Positions 36,201 to 52,224 of a stretch of DNA of 64,000 nt are shown one piece after another. The stretch's first letter is position 1; each line of letters starts with the position of its first letter. The notes under the pieces were generated by a model that saw only the letters and a program-made list of their open reading frames with translations, did no database searches and was not told where the DNA came from. The stretch is taken from NCBI GenBank assembly GCA_027625915.1, contig JANTQA010000040.1:1364001-1428000 (forward strand), written 5' to 3'. A program made the position numbers and the translations under genes. This DNA is from Anaeramoeba flamelloides (Eukaryota > Metamonada > Anaeramoebidae).

Positions 36201-39200
36201 ACATAAAAGAAAAAAATATAAAACTCAAAAAAAAAAAATTAGTGTGTCCAAAATGATGAAACCAGTGTTTCAAAAAAATGTATTGGTAAATTTGTTGAAA
36301 TTTCACCAACAATTGTTGATCGATCAAATGATAAGATACCATCCGCCAATTGTATGTGATTTTTCTATTTAAAAAACTTACAATTAACCTTCTATCAATC
36401 ATTGAAAAAAAATTACAGATCTAACGAAACAGATTACGTAACTACAAAAAAAGGAAATGAAAAAAAAACAAAAAGAAAAAAAATGAAATAGTTTGTAAAA
36501 TCAAAATTATTTTCAAATTGAAAGTAAATTGTGGTATTGTTATTCTTTCAACTGTTAAAATTGTTCCCAAATTTTTGGAATTTAGTTTATATTAAAAATT
36601 TAAATCAGCCAGACAATTTCTTCAAAGAATTAGTGGTTCTATGAAGTAAAAGTTAGATTTTTAATTAAAATTGTACCTTTGTAACTTTTTGTGAAAATTA
36701 AAAACAATCAAAAATAATGTGGTTACGGGAATTGTAGCCTCAACTTTCAGATTGTAAACTCCAATTCAAAATGTTTAACACACAAAAATTCAATTTTTGA
36801 AAAGAAAATAATCTTATTAAATCAATTCTAGAAGAAATACCAAATTCTAATCATTAACCAATTGAAATGTTAACAATTATTTATAAATTACAATACTTGA
36901 AAAAACAAAAAAATAAATAATTATCAATACTAATAAAAAATCAAGATTGAGACAAAAATTTTGGAAAGGGGCTAACAAAAAAAAATGTATTGGTAAATTT
37001 GTAAAAATTCCTATTAACAATTATTTATCAATAAAATGGTTAGATACCATCAACTAATTTTATTTGAGATCTTCTATCTTAAACGAACTCAACTTTAACC
37101 TTAATGAATAACCTGTTCGAAAAAAAATTTGATCAACAAAACAGATTTTGTAATTCAAAAAATGAAATGAAAACAAAAAACTACGAAAAGATGAAAAAAT
37201 GTTTTTCATATTTTACAAAAATCACAATTATTTACAATATAAATGAAATTGTATTATTATGATTCTTTTAACTATTTTAACTTTGTCAAAAATCTTCAAT
37301 TTTTAGTTTAGCTAGACACTTTAGCACTATTCTTTTATCGGTTCTCTAAAAAATATTTTTTTAGAATTTTTTTTTTAAAACAAAAATCACAGAAATCACA
37401 AAAATGACAGAAATCACAGAAATCACAGAAACCAACCAACTATATTCAAAATTTTAAAATAAAGAATCCAATATTAATTCCTAGAATTTTTCTTTCAAAA
37501 ATTTATGAATAATTATTGTTTGTAATATTGTAAATAATAAAAAAAAGAAAACGAAAAGAACTTCAAATTTTGTATTTTTTTTAAATCAACTAAGAATTAA
37601 ACAAAATATTGTGTTTATTTTTTCAATTATTTTATATGTGCTCAAATTTTATTATTTTATTTCTATTATGAACGAAAATAAAAAAAAATATAAAAAAATA
37701 TAAAAAAAATTAAAAAACACAATAATGTTTCTACTATAATAAAAAAAATACAAACTTTAAAACTATCAATCAAAAAACCAAATAACGATGAACCAATCAA
37801 CAACAAAAACTAATTAGGATATTTTCAGAAAATACCCAAACAAATATGAAAGTATTATTGGAACATTATGTAATAGTTTAACAACCTTAGATGACATTGA
37901 ATCGAAATCATCAATGATTTGGATTATTGGGCAATACGCCGATCGCATTGAAAACTCTGAGGAATTATTAGAAAGCTTTTTAGAAACATTTGATGAAGAA
38001 AACCCAGAGGTTCAATTACAATTACTTACTTCAACTGTAAAACTATTTCTTCACAAGCCAGAGGATTCTCAAGAATTACTTCAGGATGTACTGTCGACTG
38101 CAACCCAGGAATCAGAAAATCCAGATTTAAGAGAAAGAGCATATATCTATTGGAGGATGTTAAGTACGGATCCTGATGTAGCAAAGGAGATCATTTTAGG
38201 AGAAAAGCCCCTGATCGAAGGAACCAATAGAAAATATCATATTGATCTTCTTGAAACATTATTATTTAATATCCCCTCGTTATCTTCAGTATTCCATAAG
38301 CCACCAGAAAACTTTGTCACGAATGTTAAGGTCTTTTTACGCGAAGACGAAGAAATTGAAAATGATGAAGAAGGTATTTTGCAGGTTGAGGAGGAAAGAG
38401 AAAAGGAACAGGAAAAGCAACAAGAAGAAACAACAAATACCAACCAAAATATTGGATCACTAATTGATTTTAATAGCGAATCAAAGCAACAACAAAATCA
38501 AAATACACAACAGCAAAGGACAACACACGTGGTCCAAAGCCAAGATATTCGACAAAATAACAATGTTAATCAAGATGAATATGGAATGGGGTTATCAAAA
38601 ATGAATGTTGACATCCCAAAGAAATTAATTCTCGACGCAGAAAAGGGAGAAGGGCTAGAAATTAAAGGGATCTTCCAGCGCCGTGAAAATTCCATTTTTT
38701 ACGAACTAAGCTTAACCAATAAAACACAAGCTCCAATTGGGGGATTTGCATGCGTTTTCAATACAAACTCCTTTGGCTTGAAGCCCAATGGGTGGCTTTT
38801 AGATGGTGTGTTAATGCCAATGCAAACACGAGGTTCCTCTATACCGTGCCCAATAGAAACCTCTCACATCAAACACCAAAATGATCAAATTAGTAATCTC
38901 ATACAACTCGCCATTGGCAAAGACTCTCAAGTCTATTATTGCCAAGATGAAGTCCCATTCCACGTTCTTTGTACTGAAGATGGTAAATTAGGTAGATCAG
39001 AATTTTTAAAGGCTTGGAAAGATATCCCAGATGAAGTCGAAAGCTTAAAGGAAATCACAGATTTAACAGAATCTAATTCAAATATTATTAAATTAAAATT
39101 AGAAAATAAAAACATTTTTTTCGTCGCAAAAAGAAAAGCTGATGAGTTAGAAATAATGTATTTTTCTTTAAAAACCGAAATGGCAGGATTTGTCTTGCTT

Positions 39201-39314
39201 GAACTTGCAATAGACCACAATTCAAACTCTATTCAATTAGCTACAAGAGCAAATAATATAGACTTTGTTGGAATGTTAGAATTAGAAATTGAAAAGATTT
39301 TGAAAGAATATTAA
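33233..39314 (+). CDS. Beta adaptin (large beta subunit of AP-1/AP-2 clathrin adaptor)
   Basis: Four exons: 33233-33490, 33696-33809, 34151-34996 and 37818-39314, all joined in phase 0, giving 904 residues. Introns are 205, 341 and 2821 nt. The trunk (1 to about 575) aligns closely with AP-2 beta: [125 protein letters not shown]. The hinge (about 576-675) is acidic, then Gln/Asn-rich, with IGSLIDFN (619-626), a possible but non-canonical clathrin box. The appendage (about 676-904) follows: [45 protein letters not shown]. Many protists have one beta shared by AP-1 and AP-2; AP-1 or AP-2 cannot be told apart here. The third intron contains a family B and a family A MITE. Acts at Golgi, endosome or plasma membrane. 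Confidence 0.97.
36054..36589 (+). mobile_element. MITE family B, copy 2
   Basis: A 536-bp copy in the beta adaptin intron. The left end reads TAAGGTCCATTCCAAACATT; the right end is the inverse of TAAACTAAATTCCAAAAATT. GATCGATC near 36321 and TTACGTAA near 36434. It is the forward counterpart of 9911-10445. Confidence 0.85.
36755..37310 (+). mobile_element. MITE family A, copy 4
   Basis: A 556-bp copy only 165 bp from the family B copy, in the same orientation. Begins TAAACTCCAATTCAAAATGT and ends TTCAATTTTTAGTTTA. This copy has lost the exact GATCGATC core (it reads TTATTTATCAATAAAATGG there) and is the most diverged of the family. Confidence 0.8.
37386..37432 (+). repeat. 9-bp minisatellite ATCACAGAA
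   Basis: About five units of ATCACAGAA, two of them altered. The same unit occurs about three times at 43498-43524 in the Rab intron. Both runs lie within about a kilobase downstream of a family A MITE, but no causal link is shown. Confidence 0.85.
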
Positions 39315-40069
39315 TTTTAATTTATTTTTTTATTGTTCCAAGATAATATTTTTTACCAAGAAATCAATTTATCATTTATTGATTTCGATTTTTATTTTAT
39401 TTTTTTTTTTTAATCAGATCTTAAAGTTTACTAATTTTTCTTTTAAGAAATCTACCTCTATTCAAAATACGAATAACCAATAAAATTCTGTTCTTTCTTT
39501 CTTTTGTTCTTTTTTTTATAAAATTGGATTTGTCACATTTATTATTATGATAATTTTAATTTTTACAACAATATATTTTTTAATATATATTTGTCGAAGA
39601 AAAAAATATTAATTTGATATTTAAGAAAAAAATAATTTGATATTCAGATGTTATTTCAAGAAATAAATTTTTTTTGAGTACCTCACCTTAATCCGGGTGT
39701 TAAAGATAAAAATGAATGAACACTAGGTACTAATAATTTGTAATATGGTTTAAAACTTTCGATGGAAAATTTTCGTCTTTTATTAAAAAATATAAACTAA
39801 ACTATCTTTTAAAAATGTTGACTCATTTTATAATGTTATTGAAACTTGTTTTGAGAGTTTTTATACAATAATCTAGGAAAAAAAATTAAATTTTCAAGAT
39901 CACAAGCAATTTTTCTCATATAGTAAATATTTTTTTTTTCTTTTTTGAATTTTTGTTTCTCTTTTTTTTTTTTTTCGTTTTTCAAATTTTTTTTGTACTT
40001 TTTTTTCTTTTTCTTTCTTTTTTTTTCTTTTTTTTTTCTATTCTTTTACTTTACATATGCCTGGTTGAA

Positions 40070-40310
40070 AAAAAAAAATCTTTAAAAGCCCAAAATAAAT
40101 ATTCAGAAAATTGAGACTATGTAATGTATTTTAAAATGAATTTATTTATCACTAAAAAATCTTCTTGTGGACATTTTTTCAGTGAAATGATTGAATAAAA
40201 AATCCGTAATGCTATTTTCTAAAAATTCTATATTAAATTTTTTGGTGTTTTTGGCTATTATTTTTTTTTTTAATTTTATCAAATATCAGGATTTTGTAAT
40301 AGTTTCTAAA
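40070..40310 (-). repeat. Dispersed repeat R7, copy 2 (reverse)
   Basis: Reverse-complement match to about 23290-23510; the best-preserved part is AATAAAAAATCCGTAATGCT at 40195-40214. The ends are not sharply defined. Confidence 0.55.
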
Positions 40311-41019
40311 AATTTAAAAGTAAATTATGAATAAGATACAATTTCAATGTTTTTTTTATATTTTAAATACAACAATTCATGCTAAAATTATGGATAGAGT
40401 GATCATTTTTTTGGGAATATCTACAGTTCAAAATCGTCAACTTTTCAAGAAAATGGTCAACATAAATTTTAAAATTGATAATGAATTCTAATTTTTTTTT
40501 ATTGTTAAAAAAAAAAAGCTTGAGATACTCAAATTTGAATTTTTCACTAAAAGAACAAGAATACTTTTTTAAAAGAGATGTTTGAAAATCAAATTTAAAA
40601 ATTTTTATTAATTTAGCATCAGTAGTAATTATAAAATTATTTTTATTTATTTATCTACCATAAAAGAAAGAAAAAATATTTTAATGATTGAACAATCTTA
40701 GAATAAAAATAATTGAAAAAGTTAGAAACCTGTATAAACAAAAAAAAAAATGTAATAATTTTTATTCATAGTTTATTTTTTGGTAATTTTGATTATCAAT
40801 GACTTTTTATTCATCATTTGAATATTATTAATTTAAAAATTTTATAAAAATATGAAGAATTAAAAATAAAAAGATATATTCAACAAATTTAAAAAAGTTT
40901 TTTTTTTTTTTAATAATAGATTATGTAAAACTTAAATATCTAATAATATATTTATCAATGATATGGAATAAAAAAATATAAAATCCAAGACTCTCTCTTT
41001 CCCCATACACTGCATATAC

Positions 41020-41090
41020 ATATATACATACATACATACATACATACATACATACATACATACAAATATATATATATATATATATATATT
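41020..41090. repeat. TACA and TA microsatellites
   Basis: A run of about ten TACA units (41024-41064) followed by about eleven TA units (41067-41089). It ends about ten bases from the Rab stop codon, so it would fall within that gene's 3' untranslated region. Confidence 0.95.
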
Positions 41091-41098
41091 AACATTAT

Positions 41099-46028
<4,930 letters not shown>

Positions 46029-46066
46029 TTACTTGAAAAAAATGATCTGAATTTAGATTTTATCAC

Positions 46067-46516
46067 AAAAAGAATAGCACAAAAATTGTAGTCACTTTTT
46101 TCCTTAGCAAAACTTTTGTTTTTTTGAAATTGTTCTAAATTTTGAAAGGAATTAGAAGATCACAAGGCAACAACTTTAAATTTAAAAGTTTTTACAAGTC
46201 ATACTTTTAAAAACATGTAATTTAAACAACTTTCTAATTTTTGGTTTTTAGAGTTTTCATAAAAAGAGTTTAAGGTTATTGAAAGTTGAACGAATATTTT
46301 TCTTTTTGATAACTTTCTAAAATTTCAATTAAATTCAAAATGTTATCTTATTGTTAATTATTATTTTTTAACCTTTTTTTGGCTTACAAAAGTTTGTATC
46401 AAGTATTTGAAATTTGAAACAATATGAAAGAAGATCAGAGACTGAAATCTTGCAGAATGTCAGTCTGAAAGTTCGAAAAAGTTTTGAAAGTATTTGTATG
46501 GATTGTACTATTCTTG
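46067..46516 (+). mobile_element. R4 repeat, copy 2 (upstream of Rab gene)
   Basis: 450 bp, colinear with 30461-30905. Inverted termini are clearer here: AAAAAGAATAGCACAA at the left against ACAAGAATAGTACAA read from the right end. Lies about 50 bp upstream of the Rab ATG, in the same relation to a minus-strand gene as copy 1. Confidence 0.77.
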
Positions 46517-47287
46517 TAGTGATCTTTCATAAAATCAACTAACTTTTACAATGAATACCCCATTTAAATATATTTAAAAAGTCTTTGTCGTTTGTAACTT
46601 GGCTGGAAGTCGATGAAAGACGAAATTTTTCTCAAACTCATGTGATTTTTTATTTTTTGAAATTTCCAAGTTTTTGCAGATTATTCAAAGACTTTTTAAA
46701 AATAATTATCAAGAAAAAGTTTGACAAAAATATTTTGCTCTCAATCACTTTTAAGAGAAAGTCTAACATTTAAACACATATTTCATTTTATATTTATCAA
46801 TTTGAATTAAAAAATTACCATATGCCTTTTTCGACTTTTTGATAAATTAATATGGTTTTATTTTATAGATCTTTCAATTTATTTTTTAATTTCAGGCTAT
46901 GACTGTTTGTTCGAGCCTTTATATTATTTTATTTTGTGAAGAGTGTTATGAAATAGATATATTTCAATTTATATAACAAATTGGAATATAAAATAAAACT
47001 TTAATATTTTTTACAAAAATGATTTTGTAATATTTCGTAATAGTATAAATACAATGAAAAAAATGTTCAATTTCCACAGTGTTTATAAAAGTCATTTTTT
47101 TCAAAATTTTTTGATTGTTATGATGTATAAACAGATATAGTTTTTTATTTAATTCACACAATTGTTGAGTCCTTAATCAAACTATATAAGAATATAAAAA
47201 TGAATTAATAATACCCACAGCCCCACTTTGATTAATTAAAGGTTTTTCTGTAACTCCAACATATATGAAAATAATAGCAAAGCCGAT

Positions 47288-47667
47288 CCAAAGCTACCGT
47301 AGAAATATATCAATATCAAATTTTGATGCTGATATAGATTTTTAAAAAGTTCAATATGAGAATAATAAAGCACATATTGAAAAAAAATTCCTAAATGAGC
47401 CAATATTCAAGAATTTTATCTGAATTCCAAAAAATAAATTTTCAAAACCCAAAATGACTGTGAAGATCAAATTTTATTGATAAACGACATAAAATTTCCT
47501 CTAAAAAATGAATTTATTTTTCGATCACGTTAGAAGAATATTTTTCATATCAACTCTTTTCTGAAAAAAATTTTTCAATATAAGCTTTCTTATTCTTATA
47601 TTCCTGGATTTAAAAATCTATATCAACATCAAAATTTGATATTGAAAAAAATTCATGATAGCCTTGG
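47288..47667. mobile_element. Foldback MITE, about 380 bp
   Basis: The arms of about 105 bp are inverted near copies: CCAAAGCTACCGTAGAAATA at the left, with TCAATATCAAATTTTGATG inside it; the right arm is the reverse complement of CCAAGGCTATCATGAATTTT with the same inner block. Pairing runs on through GATATAGATTTTTAAA and a TATTGAAAAA block. The target duplication could not be fixed. No coding capacity. Confidence 0.8.
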
Positions 47668-47955
47668 AACAGTTGTAAAACTTGAAAATATGAAATAAAA
47701 AAAAAAAAATCTAGGTTAAAAATAAAAAATAATAATATTATTTAAATTTCTAGACAAAAGCAAATTAGTTGTTTCCAGAAAAACAAGACTTTTTTAAATT
47801 TGAAAGATAATATTCTCTTTTGAAGTGTTTCAATTAGTGAATTTCTAATAAGAAAATCATTGAAATATTACTACTAATATAATCAGTATCAATTGAATGT
47901 GTTTCAAAATATGTTCATCAAAATTTCTACATATATATATATATATATATATATA

Positions 47956-48116
47956 AACTCTTTTTCAGTCAAAGGGGCCCAGTTTTATTGAAGAAATGGA
48001 AGACATTCTATGAGTTTAATTCATTACAATTATCAAACTAAAATTTTTAATTTTTAGATCAAAATCATTTTTTCTCCTTTTGTAAAATTTTGTTTTTTTT
48101 TGTTTTTTGCTTTTTG

Positions 48117-48151
<35 letters not shown>

Positions 48152-48510
48152 TAACTTTGAAAAAAAAAATGTTTGAAAAACGAAATAAACATTAAGAAAA
48201 GTTAAGCTTTGTATGTTCTTTTAAAATTCATACATTTACAAGTAAAAAATCTTATTATCAACAATTTTAATTTCCTAAAGAAATTCAGAATTTTGCACGA
48301 GACGTTTCAATGAATGTTTCCCCAAAAAATTTTTTAACATTTTTTTTTTTTTGAAATTGCTGGTTTGTTCAGGGGTTTCTTTTATAATTATGGACTCTTA
48401 TAAGAAGTTTATTATTTCTCGTATTTCTAAACAATCTAAGCTTGGTTGATTCTTAAAAATAAAGTGGCTTTTTCATTTTTTGGCTGGGCCCATTTGAGTG
48501 AAATGGAGTT
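47956..48510 (+). mobile_element. GGGCCC-class MITE (R5a type), copy 1
   Basis: 555 bp with inverted termini of about 27 bp: AACTCTTTTTCAGTCAAAGG GGCCCAG at the left, and from the right AACTCCATTTCACTCAAATG GGCCCAG. Flanked on both sides by TA runs, fitting TA-target insertion. It contains a 29-base T tract (48118-48146). Confidence 0.82.
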
Positions 48511-48537
48511 CATATATATATATATATATATATATAT

Positions 48538-49240
48538 AACTCTGTTTCAGTCAAAGGTATATCCAAAAAAAAACATTGTTTTCAAATATCAATTATTTTA
48601 TATAATTGACCTTTGAAGAACAAATAAGAAATAAACAGAATAATACACCTCAAAGAATTGTTGATATATGTCTGAAAGAAAACTAATAAATCAATATATT
48701 TTCTTAAAAATTGAAAAACTCAAATTCTTTGGTAACCTATTGAGAAAAACAACGATGTTCGTTTTGAACTTCTACTTGTATTTGAATAATAAATAAGAAA
48801 CAATTTTCACTTCATTTTCCATACTTTTCTTTTAGAAATAAAGCCCCCAAATGAAGTTTGTTGGTATTTGGAGTCTCTATTTGAAAAAGGAAATGAAACT
48901 GAAGTGAAAAATTTTTACATTTATTAAACAAATATCAAGATCAAAGATCAAATTGAATTGCAATAGAAATCAATATGATTTCTCAACAATCTTTACATGG
49001 TTTCAATGACCTTAGAATGGCACGTTTTTACCAAGTGACTATTGATCTTGTTATAAAAAAAAGTTTTGCAACTGAATTACTTTTTAAAAAAAAAATCGAA
49101 AAAAAAAAGCAAAAATGTGAAAAAATGATTTTAATTTTGAAAATTTCCAAAATAAAATTTTTCTTCTAATATTTATGCAAACCCTTTAAACACATGTATT
49201 ATACCATTACAACTGGGCCCCTTTGACTGAAAAATGGTTT
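48538..49240 (+). mobile_element. GGGCCC-class MITE (R5b type), copy 1
   Basis: 703 bp. Left terminus AACTCTGTTTCAGTCAAAGG; right terminus, read inward, AAACCATTTTTCAGTCAAAG GGGCCCAG. The interior differs from that of the neighbouring 47956-48510 element although the ends are alike. The two are separated only by a TA run of about 28 bp. A 64-codon frame inside (48975-49169) is not recognised. Confidence 0.8.
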
Positions 49241-50956
49241 ATATATATTATTGTTAATAGGGAAAGTATGTTCAACTAAATGACCTCATATTTACAAGGA
49301 ATAATAATATTGTATTTATTTTTTTTGTCCTAGTTATAATGTATTCAAGATTCTATCCCATCTGCGATTTTTTCTTCAAAAGGAAAAAGAACTGTTTTTT
49401 ATTTATTAACAAAAATAAATAAGGGGGGGCAAACTAGAATGTGTGTTTTTAAAAATTTGGATTAAAAAAAGTTATGAAAAATATAAAAAAGAATATCAAA
49501 AAGTTGAATAAAGATAAAAAAAGAAATATTGGATATAAATAAAACAGGGAGAAAAATAAATTGAGATCTCATATTTCCCATTTATATTTTTAAAATGGGA
49601 TTCAATAAAATTGATCTCAAAAAAAAAAATAAATAAATAATTCAAGTTTCTTGAAAATTCATAAAATTATTTATTATTAGCTATAAATATTATAGATTAA
49701 CTCTATTTTTTATTTTGTATATTATTTATATTTGCTTTACTTTTTTTACTTGGATTTGTCATTATCAATTTTTTCTATCATTTTTATATATGTTATTATT
49801 TGAATGTGGATTAAAAAAATATTAGGAGTTATGTTTACATTTTTTAGTATTGAAATTAATTAAATAAATTACAATTACTGTATTAATAGTATTTATATTT
49901 CTTGCTTTTTAAATATTTAATATTATTTTAATTGGTTATTAATTCAAATATTTTATTTTATTTTGATATTTTTTAATAACTCTTAAAAAAATTCAAATCA
50001 TTAATATTATTGGGATAAGGTTACTATTTTAAAATGTATCAATCTAGATCAAATTGGGGGTTGATGATTTCGGAAAATATTTTATATCTTTTAAAAGTGT
50101 TTGGGTTTGGTCTAGTTAAGTTTATATTGAATAATTAAAATCAGACAAATTAATTGATTTTTTTTGAAAAAAAATCTCAAAAAAATTGTTTTTATTGAAA
50201 TACACTCAGATAATAAACACTATTTGAATTAAGGATTTTGAAAATGGTTGACAACTTTATTAGTTATTATTGGGATGGGGAAAAAAATGAAATTTTTTGG
50301 TAATATTTTTATTCATTTAAAATTGAAAATTTTTTAAATTTTTGATTTGACTTATTGAAGAGATTATTTGTTATATTTTTTTAATAGTCTAAAAGGAAAC
50401 ATATTTTTCAATTTTAAAATAAAATTAAATATTTTAGTCAAAGGATTTCACTAAATTAAATTGAAAAAATGATTGTTTTCGGTTTTTGGAATTTTTTTTA
50501 CTTAATTTTTAATCTAAAGTTCATTTGTTTTGACTTATTTCAAAAAAAAAAAACCCAAAAATAGGTGTTTTTTTCAAAAGTATGTAATTTTAAAATAGGT
50601 TATATTAAAATATTAATGGGTTTAATAGCTATCTTTTCTTAATAAAATAACATTATCATCACTTTGAAAAAATAATTTATAAAAGAAGTATAACTGAAAT
50701 TCAATATTTTGTTTTGATTAACTTTAAATTCTAGTATTTATTTTTTCCTTGTAATGTATTTTTATTAATCTTCGAAATAATTTTCTTTAATTTGTAAACA
50801 ATCTTTAAAAAAAAAAAAAAGAATTGTGAAAAGAAATTTATAAAAATTGTTTTTGGTTAAAACATCGCAATTGTAAATAGGGAGAAATTCAACTTAAACT
50901 CCTTTTAAAACAGTTTAGTGAAAAGCACAAAGATAAAATTAATCATTAATAATATA

Positions 50957-51562
50957 AATTCTTTTTATGTCAAAAGTGTCCCTATTGTATTGAAGAAATA
51001 GATCATATTCAGGGGGTTTAATATATTATTCTTCTAAAAATAAATTTTCAATTTGTAGATCATAATTATGTTTTCTAATTTTGTCATTTTTTTTTCTTTC
51101 TTTTTTTGTTTTTTCTTTTTTTATTTTTTTCTTTAAATGTTTTTTATTTTTAAATAATATTTTTTTTATTTTCTTCTTTTTGTTTTCCTATTAATTTAAA
51201 ATAGACAATTTAAAACAAAAATGTTTTATTTCTTCAAATTGACTTTAAGAAAAGATAAGCTTTGTAATTTTTTTTTATAATCAATATATTTACTGTTAAA
51301 AAATCACATTGTCATCTATTTCAATTTCCTATAGAAATTGAGAAATTTTGGACCTGACGTTCCAATGAAAAAGGGAAATTTATATTTTTTAACATATTAT
51401 TTTTTTCAGAAATTTTTAGTTTGTTCCTATTTCTGTTTTGAAAATCAACTCCTTCAACGTTTAATATTACTATTATTTGTAAACAACCTTGTGTTGGTTT
51501 ATTCTTAAAAAAGTGAATTTTTCAATTTTTGGCTGGGTGATTTTTAAGAGAAATGGGGTTTG
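50957..51562 (+). mobile_element. GGGCCC-class MITE (R5a type), copy 2, diverged
   Basis: About 606 bp, colinear with 47956-48510 (TGTAGATCAT, AAGAAAAGATAAGCTTTGTA, ATTTCAATTTCCT, TTTTTGGCTGGG). Termini are eroded: the GGGCCC core reads GTGTCCC at the left and CACCC at the right (read inward). TA precedes the left end. Confidence 0.72.
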
Positions 51563-52224
51563 TTTGGGATTGAAAATAATGTTTGATTATTGATTTCAAC
51601 CAATATATCTGGAAAGGTGATCTTTCGAGTTTGGTTCCAAAATAGAAAAGATTTGTTTAAAATACACATCAAATCATGTTTTTTTTATGTTTTACTATTT
51701 AATTAATTGTAACTATCCATCTGAACACATTTCTAGATTCAAAACATAATTTAATAAAACTCAATACTTTAATCAAAAAATTGTTCAAAAATGGAAAAAT
51801 AAATGGTTCCACCCTGTATTACTTTTCTTCTTTTAACAAATAGATGAGTAAACGATATTCTTTCTTCAAAAATTAAATATCAAGAAACACACATAAAAAA
51901 AATTTATGAAAGGATTTCATGATTAAAATTTCACAAGGTAAAAATTTATTTACTTTCCTCAAAAATTACTGAGATTATTTTGTTTTTTAGTCCTGCACTG
52001 CTTTAAAAAAAAGAAAAATGTATTCGAATTAATTGCCTTGAGATTTTCAAAAAATAGTAAATGTAAAAATTTGAAAATATTAAATTTATTTATGGGAGAG
52101 TGTTGTTTTTACTTTTACGAAAAGTGTGGAAAATAAGTGAAAAAATAAAATAAAAAAAATAAAAAAAATAAATTTGAAAATTGTGTGTGAATCGTTTTTG
52201 AAAAGGTAATTAATTGATTTTATT

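Larger units (their letters stand above)
34997..37817 (+). other. 2.8-kb intron of beta adaptin with repeats
   Basis: Donor GTAATT follows VVVVVK and acceptor TAATTAG precedes [10 protein letters not shown]. The intron begins T-rich (35020-35100) and ends A-rich (37675-37815). It contains a hairpin-module fragment (about 35750-35925, including CGGCACTTGACA), a family B MITE (36054-36589), a family A MITE (36755-37310) and a short ATCACAGAA minisatellite (37386-37432). Confidence 0.9.
39315..41098. other. Convergent spacer between beta adaptin and Rab gene
   Basis: Contains T-rich low-complexity DNA (39930-40040), the inverted R7 repeat copy (about 40070-40310) and the microsatellite next to the Rab stop codon (41020-41090). 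No gene is seen. Confidence 0.6.

Noticed and set aside
46585-46773. 62-codon plus-strand frame next to the R4 element
   Set aside because: Aromatic- and Lys-rich chance frame in spacer DNA, no homology or context.
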